Assembly (NCBI GenBank): GCA_038373885.1
Contig: JAWZYV010019433.1
Span: forward strand, 372,001-436,000
DNA: 64,000 nt
Origin: Cheiracanthium punctorium
Taxonomy: Eukaryota > Arthropoda > Arachnida > Araneae > Cheiracanthiidae
Reading direction: 5' to 3'
The translations under genes were made by a program, and so were the position numbers. This document shows positions 22,349 to 34,703 of the stretch, in pieces (the stretch's first letter is position 1; every line of letters starts with the position of its first letter). Below the pieces are notes generated by a model that saw only the letters and a program-made list of their open reading frames with translations, did not search any database and was not told the origin of the DNA.

Positions 22349-23095
22349 AGCTCATGTTCCGATACAAATTTTTTCTGAAAGTTTCTTAACTGGCAGGAAT
22401 TATCGTTTATTACAGTGTCTAGTACGGCCTGTGAACCGTGTACGCTAATGCACTTAAATCGGCCCTAAAAATGGAAGGTGCACCCCCTCTGCCCATCGCC
22501 TCCCTACCTAGGGGGGATCTGGCACCGCCGTTTGGGTTTGTCAGGGGGGCATCAGAAACAACAAACACGGCCTGTGAAAAGATATCCTAAAAATCTTCAA
22601 GTGTCTGAGATAGTCGTATTTACCCGTATGTACCAAAATCGTATATATTTTTCGAGCTATTAATCTATAACAATAGGCTTTTCTGATTATAAACCTACTT
22701 GATTTGGTAGTAGCGTATCGATACTTTAAATCCTGTTCAGGTTTTTAAAAATTTGATTTTAACCAAGAATTTTTTTTTTTTTTTTTTTTTAAACCATACA
22801 CTCCACAGTATCTGAAAGTGGTTCTTGTGACAGAATATTTCACACTGTGTGCATGAAATTTTCGTCATAAGATGATTTATTCTTCAAAATAATTTTCAAA
22901 CAAAAAGATCCGCATCTGTATCCCTATCCGCGGATATGACAGCAAACGACCCCTTTTCCTATCCGTATCCGCAGATATACGAAACAAGCGACCCGTTTTT
23001 ATCCGTATCCGCGGATATAAAAGCGAGTTATCTGTTTCTAGATCCGTATCCGCTGACCTAACTTCTTAACGGTCCGGCACTCCTCTACTTTGAGT

Positions 23096-23984
23096 TCTAG
23101 AGTAGAAAGTATTTTGACGAGCGTTTGCATAAGAGAGTCAAAGTATATCAAATGGGTACTCATTGTACGCAGAATTTAGTGCTCTACAGCTTTTAATATG
23201 TATATCTGCTAATTTTTTGAGCTGTTTTCAAAAAATAAAAAACACTCCATTTTTGGTTACATTTTTCAATGTAAGCGCCGACCTCACCTCGCCGGAGGGG
23301 GAAAACCTAGGACAGCCATATAGGGACATAACTGAAGCTATTAAAATATTGAAACAATAAAATCTTTACCAATATTTTTTTCCACCCAGAACTACCAAAA
23401 TTCTGGACTATAATTGCTCAATAAAGAAAAACGCTTTTCAGGTATAGTTTTTGCCTCCGGAGTTCAAAATACCGTCGCTTAAAATGAAGTACTGAAAATT
23501 TCGAATTTTATTTTACTTTTGTATGACGTATCCCCCCCCCCTAGAATCTGGCATTTGCATGAATTAATATTTAAGGGTAGATAAAATATCGGCTACAGCT
23601 AAAGCTCTCAAAACAATTCCGATTTTTACAATAGACATTGCTGCTTCTGGTAGGAAGCTGAAAGCTGCAAACAAAGAAAATAAAATGCAAACTAGCAAGA
23701 AATGCGATTACTGTTAAAGGGGCTGTAAGTTTATTTTCTGTTTTTTTTTTTTTTTTTTCCCACAATGATTTATTTTTGTTTTCCGAGTTAAATGATAAAC
23801 TCTGGCACAAAATTTACAGCATATGAAAATAAATTCCAATTTGTGCGATTCTAAACAGCCCTCGAGATTAGTTTGACATTTTTCACAAGACTAAAATAAA
23901 CTAATTTTTTCGGCTGAATCATGTTGGAATTAAATATTTAAATTGAGCATCTCGGATTCCTCATATATTGTTTTTATTTTGACA
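23096..23984. other. Intergenic sequence, nothing recognised
   Basis: A poly-T stretch lies at about 23741-23758. Open frames are short and lack domains. Confidence 0.4.
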
Positions 23985-24270
23985 CGAGCTAGGTCTTTAT
24001 ATATATATATATATATAATGGCAACATTGGATTATTAATTTTTAGAAAAGATTTATATGAATTAAATAGGATAATATGAATTAAAGCACAATATACTGTT
24101 GTTAATAGATATTTCATAGTAGAAAAAAAAAAGAGGTAAGCAATGATAAGCAATCCAACATTAATAAATCCTGTGGTAGTTTCAACAGAAGGGGCCGCCT
24201 GAACTCTTTTTTTTTTTTTTTGGATATCATTGAGAATAAAATTATTGGCTTTTGACAATTTTAAGAATAG
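23985..24270 (+). repeat. Fragment of the repeat seen at 740-950
   Basis: It shares AAAGCACAATATACTG and, further on, GGTAGTTTCNACAGAA and CTGAACTNTTTTTT with the left-edge Helitron-like sequence, in the same order and strand. Confidence 0.5.
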
Positions 24271-24481
24271 TCAAACGTTATTTTTTTCTAGAATGATTGT
24301 AATCATAATCCACACTAAAGCTCTTAATCGATTGCAGATAGCTATGTAATCAACTGAGTCTTGTTCCGATTATTAGGGAGTTAACCATTACTCAAGCCAG
24401 ACTGAACCTGTTGGGTTCACATCATCTTTTTACGGACTTTAAAAAAAGGATGAGATACCATGCTCAGCACATACATATATA

Positions 24482-25300
24482 CAGGGTGACTGCTAATTCA
24501 TGGTACAAACTTTGAGGGCTGGTATAGTACATTGTAACAATTACATTTTGTATAGGAATATATGGTCAAAAGTGAAGCGTCGAAGCACAAACACAGGAAA
24601 GAACAAATTATGGTCAAAAGTGAAAAGTCAAAGCACAAACATAGGAAAGAACAAATGATAAGGAAAGTGTTTTATTTTCATAACCTCGTTTACAAGTGGA
24701 AATTAATTTATGATAGGTATTCAAAATTGCATTCAGCAGCATTGATACATGCTTGACAACGTCGGTGCAGCGATTGACATAACACTTTCAAAGATACTAG
24801 GAATTTCATGCACACGTGCAGCAGCTACGGATACTTGAGCAACGAGATTTTCATCAGAGTCTACTGGAGTGGCATAAACGTCATTCTTCAAATGTCCCCA
24901 TAGAATGAAATCAAGGGGCGTCAAATTGGGATGGTCAAGAGATAGATCCACCACGTCCAATCCATCGCATGCCAAATGTCGCATTCAAGTACTGACGAAC
25001 ATCTAGGGTGAAGTGGGCTGGCACTCCATCATGCTGAAACTACGTGCGATTTCTAATGGTGAATAGATGAAAACTGAAATGAGAATGGCCTCTCTTCCCC
25101 AAATCAATGCCGAATGACCATCTACCGGCAACCAAAGCAACTAACTACTAAATCCATTTCTTCTCCGTCTCCTGCATTTGTTCTTTCCTGTGTTTGTGCT
25201 TCGATGCTTCACTTTTGACCATACATTCCTGTACTGAATGTGATTGTTAGTGTCCTGTACCAGCCCTCAAAGTTTGTACCATGAATTAGCAGTCACCCTG
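24482..25300. mobile_element. mariner-type element with ~125-bp inverted ends
   Basis: CAGGGTGACTGCTAATTCAT at 24482 pairs with its complement ending 25300, and homology continues for about 125 bp inward. The left arm has an extra direct duplication of a ~53-bp segment (ATGGTCAAAAGTGAA... to AGAACAAAT, about 24561-24655). TA precedes the left end; the right flank starts CA, so the target duplication is not intact. The interior holds only the C-terminal part of a transposase. Confidence 0.75.
24733..24984 (-). pseudogene. mariner-type transposase, C-terminal fragment
   Basis: The minus-strand frame contains HPNLTPLDFILWGHLKNDVY, the region around the last catalytic Asp in DDE/DDD mariner-like transposases (consensus SPDLNPLDFFLWGHLK). 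It continues through a diverged tail to a stop about 60 codons later. The N-terminal DNA-binding domain and the first two catalytic acids are absent, so it cannot be active. Confidence 0.7.
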
Positions 25301-25305
25301 CATAA

Positions 25306-26300
25306 TCTATTCTAAAAAAACGTAGGTCCCACTGCCACTGTCAAAAGCTTGTCATGCTATCTTCTCTGAAACTGTGGGGAGTCGAGTTCCAATGAAGGTA
25401 TCCACAAGTACAAAAAATTTCAGGGAAGCTATTCCGAATCCGCTGACTTAAATTTCAAAATACTTTAGAAGATACTAATAAAAAGCTGAAAAAAGGAGCA
25501 TCATGGTTGCCAGGTTTGGCAATTTCTGCCGGCATAAAATCATTCATGCCTTTGCAACAAGCAATAAAGCTATTCCGAATCATGTGAAATCGACAAACAT
25601 GAACTAGAATTACGCGAAATCAAAAAGTATGAGAAATAAATAAGTCAAAGGGTGTTACACAAAGCACACAATTTTCAAATAGCAAGTACGTATTCCTAGA
25701 TAACAGGAGTTTTAAAATTACAGATTATTCCTTTCTCCAATAAAAAATAATTAATTGCAACTGATTTAAGAAGTGCCATTTTTGGCATCTGGTACGATCT
25801 GCTAAAGGCTCTCTCCAAGCACGATGAATCTAAAATGATGTTCCAAGACGCTAGCACCCAGTATCTTGAAAGGGAAAAAATTATTGAAATGCAAATTATA
25901 GTAATGCCAGTTAGGTTCAGCTTGGATATTTGCTGCCTATTACAGAGTAGAAATATTTGAAGCTGTTAACTATGCCATTATAGCAATTTTAGTACAGCTT
26001 GGATATTTTGCTAGCACGGCGAGATGAAATATTATGTAGTGCTGAATATGCTAATCTACAAAGAATTATGTATACAACTATATGGAGAAGTTTACATGGG
26101 AATGATTATCAATTATGCTCATGTGCGAATCACCAAGTAATGAAAAGTTGCTATTGATGGAAAGCTATCCTAGCTGTTCCGTAATTTTTAGCAAAGAAAA
26201 CATATGAATTACTGTTTTATTTGCAAACTTAGAAAAATAATGATAAACTATATGCATATGCAAGTCGCCAAATCACGAAAAACTGCCATAGGTGGCAAAT
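25306..26300 (+). mobile_element. Helitron-like element (copy B)
   Basis: It starts TCTATTCTAAAAAAACG after an A at 25305. The interior (about 25340-26060) matches the minus strand of 33330-34097 in order, including the ACGATCTGNNAAANGGNNTCTCTCCAAGC segment (spelled here with N where copies differ) and the CGGCGAGATGA block. Sequence after 26030 matches 450-570. The 3' end is not defined. Confidence 0.55.
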
Positions 26301-28309
26301 GCGCAAGTTATATAGGGTTCACATATTTAAAAATATTGTTAAGTTTAAATTTTTATGTTCCAAAGAACATGCAAGAACCAAGCACTGTGTAGCTCAGTAA
26401 CATTCTATCTGATCCAATCTTCATGTTTAGGCTATGAAGATTATGTCTTTCACGTGTAAGCCTTATTAGGGACCGAATGCTGTGTATGAAAAGCGAGTGT
26501 AGAGTCAAGGCGCCTAGGCCCCTATTCATATAACAAGTATCCTCATAAAAATCAAATTTTCTATTAGCTCTCTTCAAAATTTTATAGGGGCATAACAGCT
26601 TTCATTTTCAAACAAAGGATTTGTCTCAGGATCTAAATTTAATAAAAAGACGTTTGATGTATCTCTCTTCGTTTGCCCATCTTATAGTCAGCACAGCTCT
26701 CAAGAATTTCTAGGGACCATGAGACCCGGGCATTTTAATAGTCAATAAATGAACCTTTTTCTAAAAATGTGATTAGCTTATAGATCATGTGACCCTAGGT
26801 AATAAAAGTATAAACACCGATGACAGAGCGGATGTTTCGTGACCTCCATAGCCACAGAAATCTATGTGAAATGTTGTTCAAATAAAAACATGTTCTGACC
26901 AGCCTGTTATATATTCACCATATAAATAGCTGTTTGGCAGCATTATCAACTGACAGCTTTTGGCACAAGGTGCTTATACCTAATAATGCAGAATTTTTTT
27001 TAACTTAAAGTTCATAAGTTTCTGGAATGATTTTAAGTCGAGTAGTTTTTTAATAAATGGAAATTGTCCAAGATGAGACACAGCATAGCTTCAGAGAATC
27101 CTGAACAATCTTTTTAAGATGATCTAATAGAAATGAACCATAACATGACACTAATCTGGTAAGATGAATCTGAGATGCTATTGCCATGCATTTAATTTAA
27201 ATTTTGAATGTTTATATGATTAATAAGGTTAAATTAATTTTTTAAATATTTCTGAAAATAATCCCCCCCCCCACACACACACCGTACTAAACATGCTATT
27301 GAATTTGTTATGTAGTTATCTTCCATGAATTGCAGAAATCAAGTAGGAAAAATAAAGATGTATAGTGAGTGAATGAGGTGAGCTGCAATCAGATAGTGAT
27401 CCTAAAAGATCACAAAAGCGATTCTCTGGGGTTGCAGAGCATTAGTGAACAAAGGGCAGTCCTATAATTTATAAAAAATATAATGAATGAGATGTTATGT
27501 ATAATGTATTTTAAGGAATATGTTACATCCTTTTAATAAATCTTATGTTTTTTTTTTTTTTTTTTTTTTTAATCTAGTCTATAGCCTGTTTATAAAACAG
27601 GAATTTACCTTCAAATCACTGTTCCACATAAACAAGAAATTTATGGCCTGCAATAATCTCTAGCATCAAATATAATACCCAATATACATTCACAAAATAA
27701 AAAATTTTGAAACTTGCCTAACACAGTTTGAATAAAATTCTCTATGCTAATCAACAGTAGCTCAACAATTCAGCAACAAAAACAGAATCATAGGAGAACG
27801 GATATAACATAGCACCAACAAAAGATAATACAATCACAGATGATTTCAGTAAATGTAACTTACTGCCTTCAGTAACAGAATTTTATGCATACTTACTCCA
27901 AATCCTATTCACACTAGCATTGAAGATGGTAGGTCATACATATCAAAACCAGTCACAAGATTTGCTATTGCTCTTAAGTTCCTTTTTTGTTGTTGTTGTT
28001 GAATAATTGGCACTAAGCTATGATTTTATGACATTTTACCATAAACTGAACGTGATTACACTAGGAATCGGTAGACTCAAATGCCCTGGGTTCAAGGCTA
28101 GAGAGCTCCTTTTTAGTACTATAGTCAAAGGAAAATATGAAGATATCTATATTAAGAATACAAAGAGTTCATTAGCTAAAAGTTTGTACAAATTATCACA
28201 AAATAAAATGTGGCTTAATAACACAATAAGTATCTTTTCAGTTTTTAAGCTTCAAACCAAAGAACAATTTTCTTGAAAGAGTGGTTAAAATGTTTGGTGC
28301 AGCATATGG
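26301..28309. other. Intergenic sequence, nothing firm
   Basis: AT-rich with a long poly-T at about 27548-27570. A tRNA-like GGTTCAAGGC preceded by GGTAGACTC near 28070-28100 could be a decayed SINE head, but it is too weak to call. Open frames have no domain. Confidence 0.4.
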
Positions 28310-28775
28310 AAAGAGACCTTGGGCCATTTTTTTTTTCGATGGCGCTTTAACATCCGAAAGATATGCACAGATTTTAGAAGGCTCAGTGACTGAATTCTTA
28401 GACGAGTGTTTCCCTACGAGATCCGTCACAAATGTGGTTTCATGATGATGGTGCTCCAGCACATAAATCACTAAAGCCTCGTACTGTTCTAACAAAAACA
28501 TTTGGAAATAATATAATTGGGTATGGCGGTCCTGTTGAGTGGCCTCCAAGGTCACCAGACTTGAATCCCTTAGATTACTTTCTCTAGGGTTTCTTGAAAA
28601 ATAAAATATATGAAAAAGAATCAACAAGTCCATCAGACTTACGAAATCGTATATGTGTAGCATGCAGATTTGTAACACCGAGTATGCTTCGCAAAGTGCA
28701 GGAAGAGTTTTTGACACAGGTTTATGTTTGCATTGCAGCTGAAGGAAGCTACTTTGAGCAAATGTTACGCTAACA
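28310..28775 (+). pseudogene. mariner-type transposase relic (second family)
   Basis: Conceptual translation shows MWFHDDGAPAH, the motif around the middle catalytic Asp, then EWPPRSPDLNPLDYFL, around the third. An in-frame TAG replaces the usual Trp of LWG. Downstream FLKNKIYEKESTSPSDLRNR and a tail ending GSYFEQ fit the family C-terminus. The upstream part with the HTH and first Asp is frame-broken (at about 28420) or missing. The minus-strand frame at 28238-28717 is its shadow. A terminus-like ACTGAACACTCTGTATA near 29390-29405 may be this element's 3' end. Confidence 0.75.
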
Positions 28776-31384
28776 GAATTTGTAATGTTACTTTAAGTTT
28801 CTAAAATTGCATATATTCGTTTTTTAAAATGTTTGATATTCTGATTTAATGTTTATTGAAAAGTTTAATTCTCTTGTTTTTTTTATTTCATGTTATTTAA
28901 CACAAGTTCATTTAAATAACTCTTTAAAAAGTTCTATTTTCAGTATAGGCTATATTTTTATGTTAATTTATTGGATACACATAGTTAAATGTTAATCTCC
29001 TTTATTGCAATCGGCAATCATTAAATAGTTAATGAAATTGCTAATAAATATTACAAGGCTCAAAACCATGCATATTAATTTTCTCAAATTCATTTTGTAT
29101 ACAACTCCTATTTCGCAGCTTGAAAAAGAGCTCTAACTTTGAGCAGTTATAATTCGTTGAATTTTGGCCGTAGAATGACGATTTTTTTTTTTATTGTGCA
29201 TGATATTGGATAAAGAAAATTTTTCTAAATATAACTGATAGGACCGGGGGAGAGTGTAAAAATTTAAATTTTGTAATTTTTTATTTATTGACTTCGATTG
29301 TTTCTCATATAATAGATTATACAATTTAAAGCATTTTTGCAACTGGAACTATGTGTCTCGGTTTAGGAAATAGCCATTGGACAGCATTAGCACTGAACAC
29401 TCTGTATATATATTATAGTGCATAGCAAATTTTCTTTCCTTTTGGTAGGCATGCAAAACATTTACACTTAGTTTATATGCATTTGAGTGTAAAGGTCTTC
29501 ATCTATTTCATTACGAATACAATACCAGGGGTGATTGTTACCCAAAGTAAAAAATCCTGACAATTACCGATGCGCATACAAAAATCCTGAACATTACTGA
29601 TACACACAGTAACAGTACCCATTAATATTACCAACTGATACGCATTAAATAAACCAAACTATAATGACATTAAAATTAATCATTTTGAATTTACAAATTA
29701 TCAATGTTCAATCAGGTTGCACAGTTTAGAAAACTCCCCACCCATGCACACGCACAGATAAAAGAAAAAAAAAAAAATCCAATGCATTCTTGGGATAACA
29801 CACTCTTCCCCTTTTGCATATATTATACTCTTGTATGCACTAAATTAAATGTTTTTAAATTAATAATTTCTTTTTATAAGAGTCTATCTACAAATCCACA
29901 AAAAGCCATAAATGTTATAATTACAAAAATTATAAAACAGTAGAAATGCTAGAATTTTCAAACATTACATAGGTGAAACCTCAACAAACCTTAATTTAGA
30001 ACCACACAAGCTTTTCTTAAGCATTCAAAATTTCACTAAGATTAAAAAAGTAGTGTTTTAAAGTGTTAGAAAACCAGGAAACATTATTAAAATCTTGCAG
30101 TCTCCCTAGTAAAGCCAGTAACTTGGCTGGTATGAAACAAAATTGCATGGTTACTTGAAAAACTCCTATCTATACATATATATTTAAAAGCGGGTGGGGA
30201 GAGAGCAATTGCATATATTAAGAAATTTATATTTATACTCTTCAATTGATTAAAAATTGCTTTAGAAAATATATTCTGGTATTTAAATTATTTTTTTAGC
30301 AAAAATATAAATGCCTTACATTTAATTTTAAATAGATTTACTAAATGTTACAGAAAAAATATTTTGTATCATTTTTGTAAAAAATAAAAAGTAATTTTTA
30401 ACAAAAATAATTTGCATCAATTTTTTATAATAAATAAAAAGTAGTTTTTTATTGTTTAACTTTGTGTTAGTTGCAGAGGTTGACTCTTTTTCCACTGCCT
30501 TCTTGAATAACATCAGCAGTAGATTGTTTTGAGGAGCGTGGTGTCATTACGTTTTGTGGTGCAGGATTTATTGAATTGTGAAGAAAGTTTGCACAAAGTG
30601 CTAATTTATTTTTACTTTCTTTTTCCAATTCCGCGATATCATCACCTGGTTGGTTTAAGATATTTTATAATGAAAAGGGATTCAAAAGGCTGCACATTAA
30701 ACAATGATAAAGGCATAATGCACAACAGCTAGCAGCTGATCACTTTAATAGCTTAAACTAGTATATGGAGTACGGAGTGAAATTGATTAAAATGTAATGG
30801 GAAAAGGTTTCTCACATTCCAACACATCGACTCATCTTATTCTAATAAGAGAGAGAATTCCCACCCTATCATTCTATTCTCTACCCTCTCCATACGAGCC
30901 CAAAAAATGCCCAATACAAGTGCAGACCAGGCACTATGTCAAGTTTAAGCTTTTGCCAACTGCTGCTTGATTTGATTTGATTTCACATTTTTTAGAGCAG
31001 AGACTCATCTTCTGACCTTCCTAGCATAATGTGTCTCAGCCACCACCATCCCCTAACTATGCATTGTTTAAGACTTAAAAAATGAAGTGTATTCATCTCT
31101 ACATGGTGTCTGTTATAAGTGGGTCGCAAAGTGACCCAGACTTATATACAGAGTCTAAATACCTAGATTATTGCTTTATACTCTAAAACTCTGCCATTAT
31201 ACTACATCACTTTGAAAAGTAAACCTTAAAATTATTTATATCATGCCAAACGAAACAGACTTTCTTCTTCGGATGGCAATAAAAGTTTTAGTTTATTGTG
31301 ACACACAGTATTCAGCACAACAATATATTACAATATTTAAATAAAGCCTTTTCCATAAAAAAAGACACACAAAAAAATGGAATA
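28776..31384. other. Downstream flank of the ligase gene, nothing firm
   Basis: Strongly AT-rich. The region around 29300-29405 looks like a mariner-type terminal repeat. Two short AT-rich repeats with AAAAATAAAAAGTA occur at about 30375 and 30430. No supported gene. The last few hundred bases before 31679 are probably 3' untranslated sequence. Confidence 0.4.
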
Positions 31385-31390
31385 TTTATT
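31385..31390 (-). promoter_or_regulatory. Possible polyadenylation signal
   Basis: Reads AATAAA on the minus strand, about 290 bases past the RNF13-like stop codon. Other A/T-rich hexamers lie nearby, so the choice is uncertain. Confidence 0.3.
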
Positions 31391-31678
31391 TTATAACAAT
31401 CAAAATAACAAAATATGCTAGCATCGAGTATCATGTAGACTCTGGTCAACAATATATATACATTTCACTTTTAAAAGATCTGAACACTATATACATAGCT
31501 CACAATTGATAATTAAAAATCACATTATGCAAATTCTAAACATTTTTCTTTTTCATATGCATGTATAGGACAACCCATAAAAATAATGCAGATGCATTGT
31601 TAACATAAAAAATTCATTTCCGTGTTTAAATAAAAAATTTCTACGTTAAAGAAATAAAAATTGCACTGACAGAGAAAG

Positions 31679-32148
31679 CTAAATGGTTGCAGCATGCATG
31701 GAAGAGGTTTCTCCCTCTTGCGGGTTAACAAAATTGATTTGCACCTCTACTTCATTAGAAGAATTTTCTGGCTTGCTGTTGTTGACAGATAAATGGGGAG
31801 GAGGCAAGAGGCATTCAGATTCAGAGTCAGAAACCAGCCAATTTTCTGCAGCAAGGGGGTCTGCGGCTGGATGGCTTGAATTAATATTCATATTGGAATA
31901 GTTATCAGGCATAGAAGATGGTCCACCGGTATCGTTTCTTGTTCGTACTGCATTAACAAAAGTTCCCCAAGACTGACCATGATTGGCAGGAGATGTTAGC
32001 AGTGGTGTATTTTCAGCAGGTGAAGTGAGCTCAGAATCTTCTGAATCACTTTCATCACCAGAATCACCAAATGTTATTTTGCGCTTGCACAATGGACAGT
32101 TTCTGCGATTATTCATCAACCACGGATCAATACACTTTGCATGATAAG
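31679..32148 (-). CDS. RNF13: RNF13/godzilla-like E3 ligase, last coding exon (RING-H2 second half, acidic tail)
   Basis: The exon starts after the acceptor TTTTCTCCAG and runs in phase 1 to a TAG at 31679. It opens AYHAKCIDPWLMNNRRNCPLC, giving the second zinc-binding His, a Cys, and the closing Cys-x2-Cys of a RING-H2 finger. Together with the exon at 36224-36304 the spacing is C-x2-C-x14-C-x-H-x2-H-x2-C-x11-C-x2-C, as in RNF13. A ~130-residue cytosolic tail follows: acidic and Ser-rich (GDSGDESDSEDSE), then ENTPLL, the counterpart of the HTPLL motif in vertebrate RNF13, and further Ser/Asp/Glu-rich sequence. RING-H2 fingers bind E2 enzymes; the tail may carry sorting signals. Goliath/godzilla/RNF167 paralogues are the alternative name. 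Confidence 0.93.
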
Positions 32149-32639
32149 CTGGAGAAAAAAACAATAAAATTTAATCAATAGAATATATCAATATAGAAAT
32201 CTAGGTTAATACAGTAAGAATTGGTCAAGAATTAAAATTTGTACAGAAAAATAAAATAGTGGTTGGTTTATTCCTGCAATTTTAGTTGAAACTGATAAGT
32301 TAGATACTGGGACTGAATTATTAAAAAAATTTATCTTTTTTTGAAATTTTATTTATATTTTGAGGGGGGGGGGGGGAATTGTGTGTAGATGAAAACTACA
32401 AATATATTTTTACTAGTGGGGTACCCCCCACTAGCAAGCGGGGACATGCAACCAGTTTTCAATCGAAGCATTGACTTAACAGCTATCAAAAATGGGAAAA
32501 ATCTGTTACTTATAAGTTTGATCGCCAAAAAGTAAAGCAGTCATTTATTTGAAAAGTAGCAGCATTTTAAATTATAAATTACAATGTGTTTTATTCATTG
32601 TTAACTTTGATGTACTGAATGTAAAGATTTCAATTTTCT
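32149..32639. other. Intron, nothing recognised
   Basis: A 12-base G run near 32365 and AT-rich sequence. A short palindrome, GTGGGGTACCCCCCAC, lies at about 32417. Confidence 0.4.
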
Positions 32640-33169
32640 GAAATTAGCAGGATTCCCATAACTTAAGACGGTACTTGTGTATTATACTGTCCACTAGAAT
32701 TCACTTTCTCAAAATCAGCATTTGCCAAACTAAAATTTTATACATATTAGTTTTAGAAATCTTAAATCCTCATGATTTTGCATATAAAATGTTTCATTCC
32801 TGCTCTGATTTCCCATGTGCACACAATATTATAATTTAAAAAAAAAATAACCTTACAAATATAAACTAACATATATATATATTATTCTTTTATTTTTACT
32901 TTAAGAATTTAAAACATTTTATTCGGCAAAATCACCACATATGGCACAACAATGCTTATTTAACTACAGGGGTTACAATCATGGAATTACAGAGAGCAAA
33001 AATTAGCCTGTTTTGACATGTTTCTTATCAATATCTCTTAAAATATTTCGATTTTCGAAATTTGAGTTAGCAGAAGACCTTCCTTAGAATTTTCCGAATC
33101 CGTGGACACCTTGGTTGAAACTCAACTCCCCACCATTCTGGAGGACAAGGGCCCACAAAAATACATAGA
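32640..33169 (-). mobile_element. Helitron-like element, 5' end (copy C)
   Basis: On the minus strand it starts TCTATGTATTTTTGTGG after an A at 33170. It aligns with copy A (16433 onward) for about 500 bases, sharing GGCTAATTTTTGCTCTCTG and AAATCAGAGCAGGAAT. The homology ends near 32640; the 3' terminus is not identified. It lies inside the RNF13-like intron in the same orientation as the gene. Confidence 0.6.
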
Positions 33170-33329
33170 TATATACACGCGTTTGTTTACCTCCAGATTC
33201 AATTATAATAGTTTCATGCTTTCTATTGCATGCTGCCTATCACATGCTCCTAACCAATAATTACTGCTCATTTAAGGTTCCTGGAAAACCGTTATACATA
33301 TTTTCATATACATAATCCTTTACAGATTG

Positions 33330-34097
33330 GCGTATTTAGCACCACGAATTATATCATCTCGCCGCGCTGGCGGATATCCAAAGTGTACTATAACTGCTAT
33401 AATGCCATAGTTAACACTACCAAATATTTCTACTGGTAGCAAATATTCCAGCTGGACTGAACCGGCATTAAAATACTGCATTTTAATTATTTTTCATTTT
33501 CAAGATATTGGGTTCTAACATTTTGGAACTCGTGGTTTAGATTCACCCTGCTTGGAGAGATACCATTTTGCCAGATCGTACCTAATGCCAAGATAGCACT
33601 TTTTAAATCAGTTACAATTAGTTATTCTGTTTTGGAAAAATGAATAATCGCTAATTCTAAATTCCCGTTGTCTAAGAGAACTTACTAATTGAAAATCATC
33701 AACTTTGTGTAACACACTTTTGAGTTATTTATTTTATATACTTTTTAATTTGACATAAAATTGGAGTAATTCTACTTCATGTTTTGTCAATTTCACACGA
33801 TTCTACATACTTGGATTTGTTTTATTGCAAAGGCCTGAATAATTTTATGCGGGTGAATATTGCCAAACCTGGCAACCATTATGTTTATTTTTTCAGTTTA
33901 TCAATATCTTCTAAAATAGTCCAATTTTCGAAATTTAAGTCAGCTTATCAGGTTCCCTGGAATTTTCCGAATCCGTGGACACCTTCGTCGAAACTCAAAT
34001 CACCACGGTTTCAAAGGAGATAGCAGGACAAGGTTCTGACAGCGGTGGCGGTGGCACCGACAGCAGCGGCTGTTACTTTTTTTTTAGAATAGAGAGA
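33330..34097 (-). mobile_element. Helitron-like element, 5' end (copy D)
   Basis: On the minus strand it starts TCTCTCTATTCTAAAAA near 34097 and aligns with copy B (25306 onward) for about 700 bases. It shares its first ~150 bases, including GTGTCCACGGATTCGGAAAA, with copy C just downstream, so C and D are tandem members of two subfamilies with a common 5' end. Confidence 0.6.
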
Positions 34098-34703
34098 TTT
34101 GAATTTGTTTTGTAAGATATTTTAGCAAAAAAGTGGCTTTGACAAAAATAGGTATTGAAATTCATAAAAATAATCATTTTCCCCAAAATGGGATCCTGGA
34201 AAAAATTCCTGGGCTGACCCCTGAATGTTATGTATCAAATCCATAATTATACTAGATAATTTCTTGTTTAAAACCAATTCATTTTTATTCCCTATTCAGA
34301 GGTCCTAACTACTGCAAACAGTTTGAGCATTTTCAGGAGTAGACTTAAGCTATTAATAATAATAATTAATAATTCAAATTTAATTAATTATTAATAATAA
34401 ATAATTTAGGAGCTATAAATAAATAGAAGCTATTTTGGAGTAGATAAACACGTACAGGGAGCAGCTCATTTACAATAACATTACTTAACTGCGACTCTTA
34501 ATTATAATTATTACTTAAAAGCAATTAATAATCAAAGTTATTGTTATAAAATATAGTTAAATTAATCAAAAGTAATCAATATATTCATGTAATTAAAAAT
34601 AATATTAAAATATGTGAAAGTACAAAGTATGGTTTTAGATAGTAGGTACACAAATGAAAAATACTACATACATACTGGACAGTAATGCATTAACTAAACT
34701 ACT
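34098..34703. other. Intron, AT-rich simple sequence
   Basis: TAATTATTAATAAT-type low-complexity repeats around 34350-34400; nothing else seen. Confidence 0.5.

Larger units (their letters stand above)
19747..23087. mobile_element. 3.3-kb non-autonomous hAT-like element with inverted satellite arrays
   Basis: The ends are inverted: TAGAGGTGTGACGGA at 19747 and, from the other strand, TAGAGGAGTGCCGGA at 23087. Flanks CTATGAAT (19739-19746) and CTTTGAGT (23088-23095) agree at 6 of 8 positions, as an old hAT target duplication would. Subterminal boxes of ATCCGTATCCGCGGAT type occur at the left end and about four times near 22907-23060 at ~45-bp spacing. The interior is mostly two head-to-head arrays of ~150-170 bp units (separate entries) and holds one nested MITE. 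No transposase frame is present. Confidence 0.65.

Noticed and set aside
28238..28717. 159-codon minus-strand frame
   Set aside because: Antisense shadow of the mariner transposase relic, whose DDGAPAH and SPDLNP motifs are on the plus strand.
31683..31901. Plus-strand frame over the ligase tail
   Set aside because: Shadow of the RNF13-like last exon.
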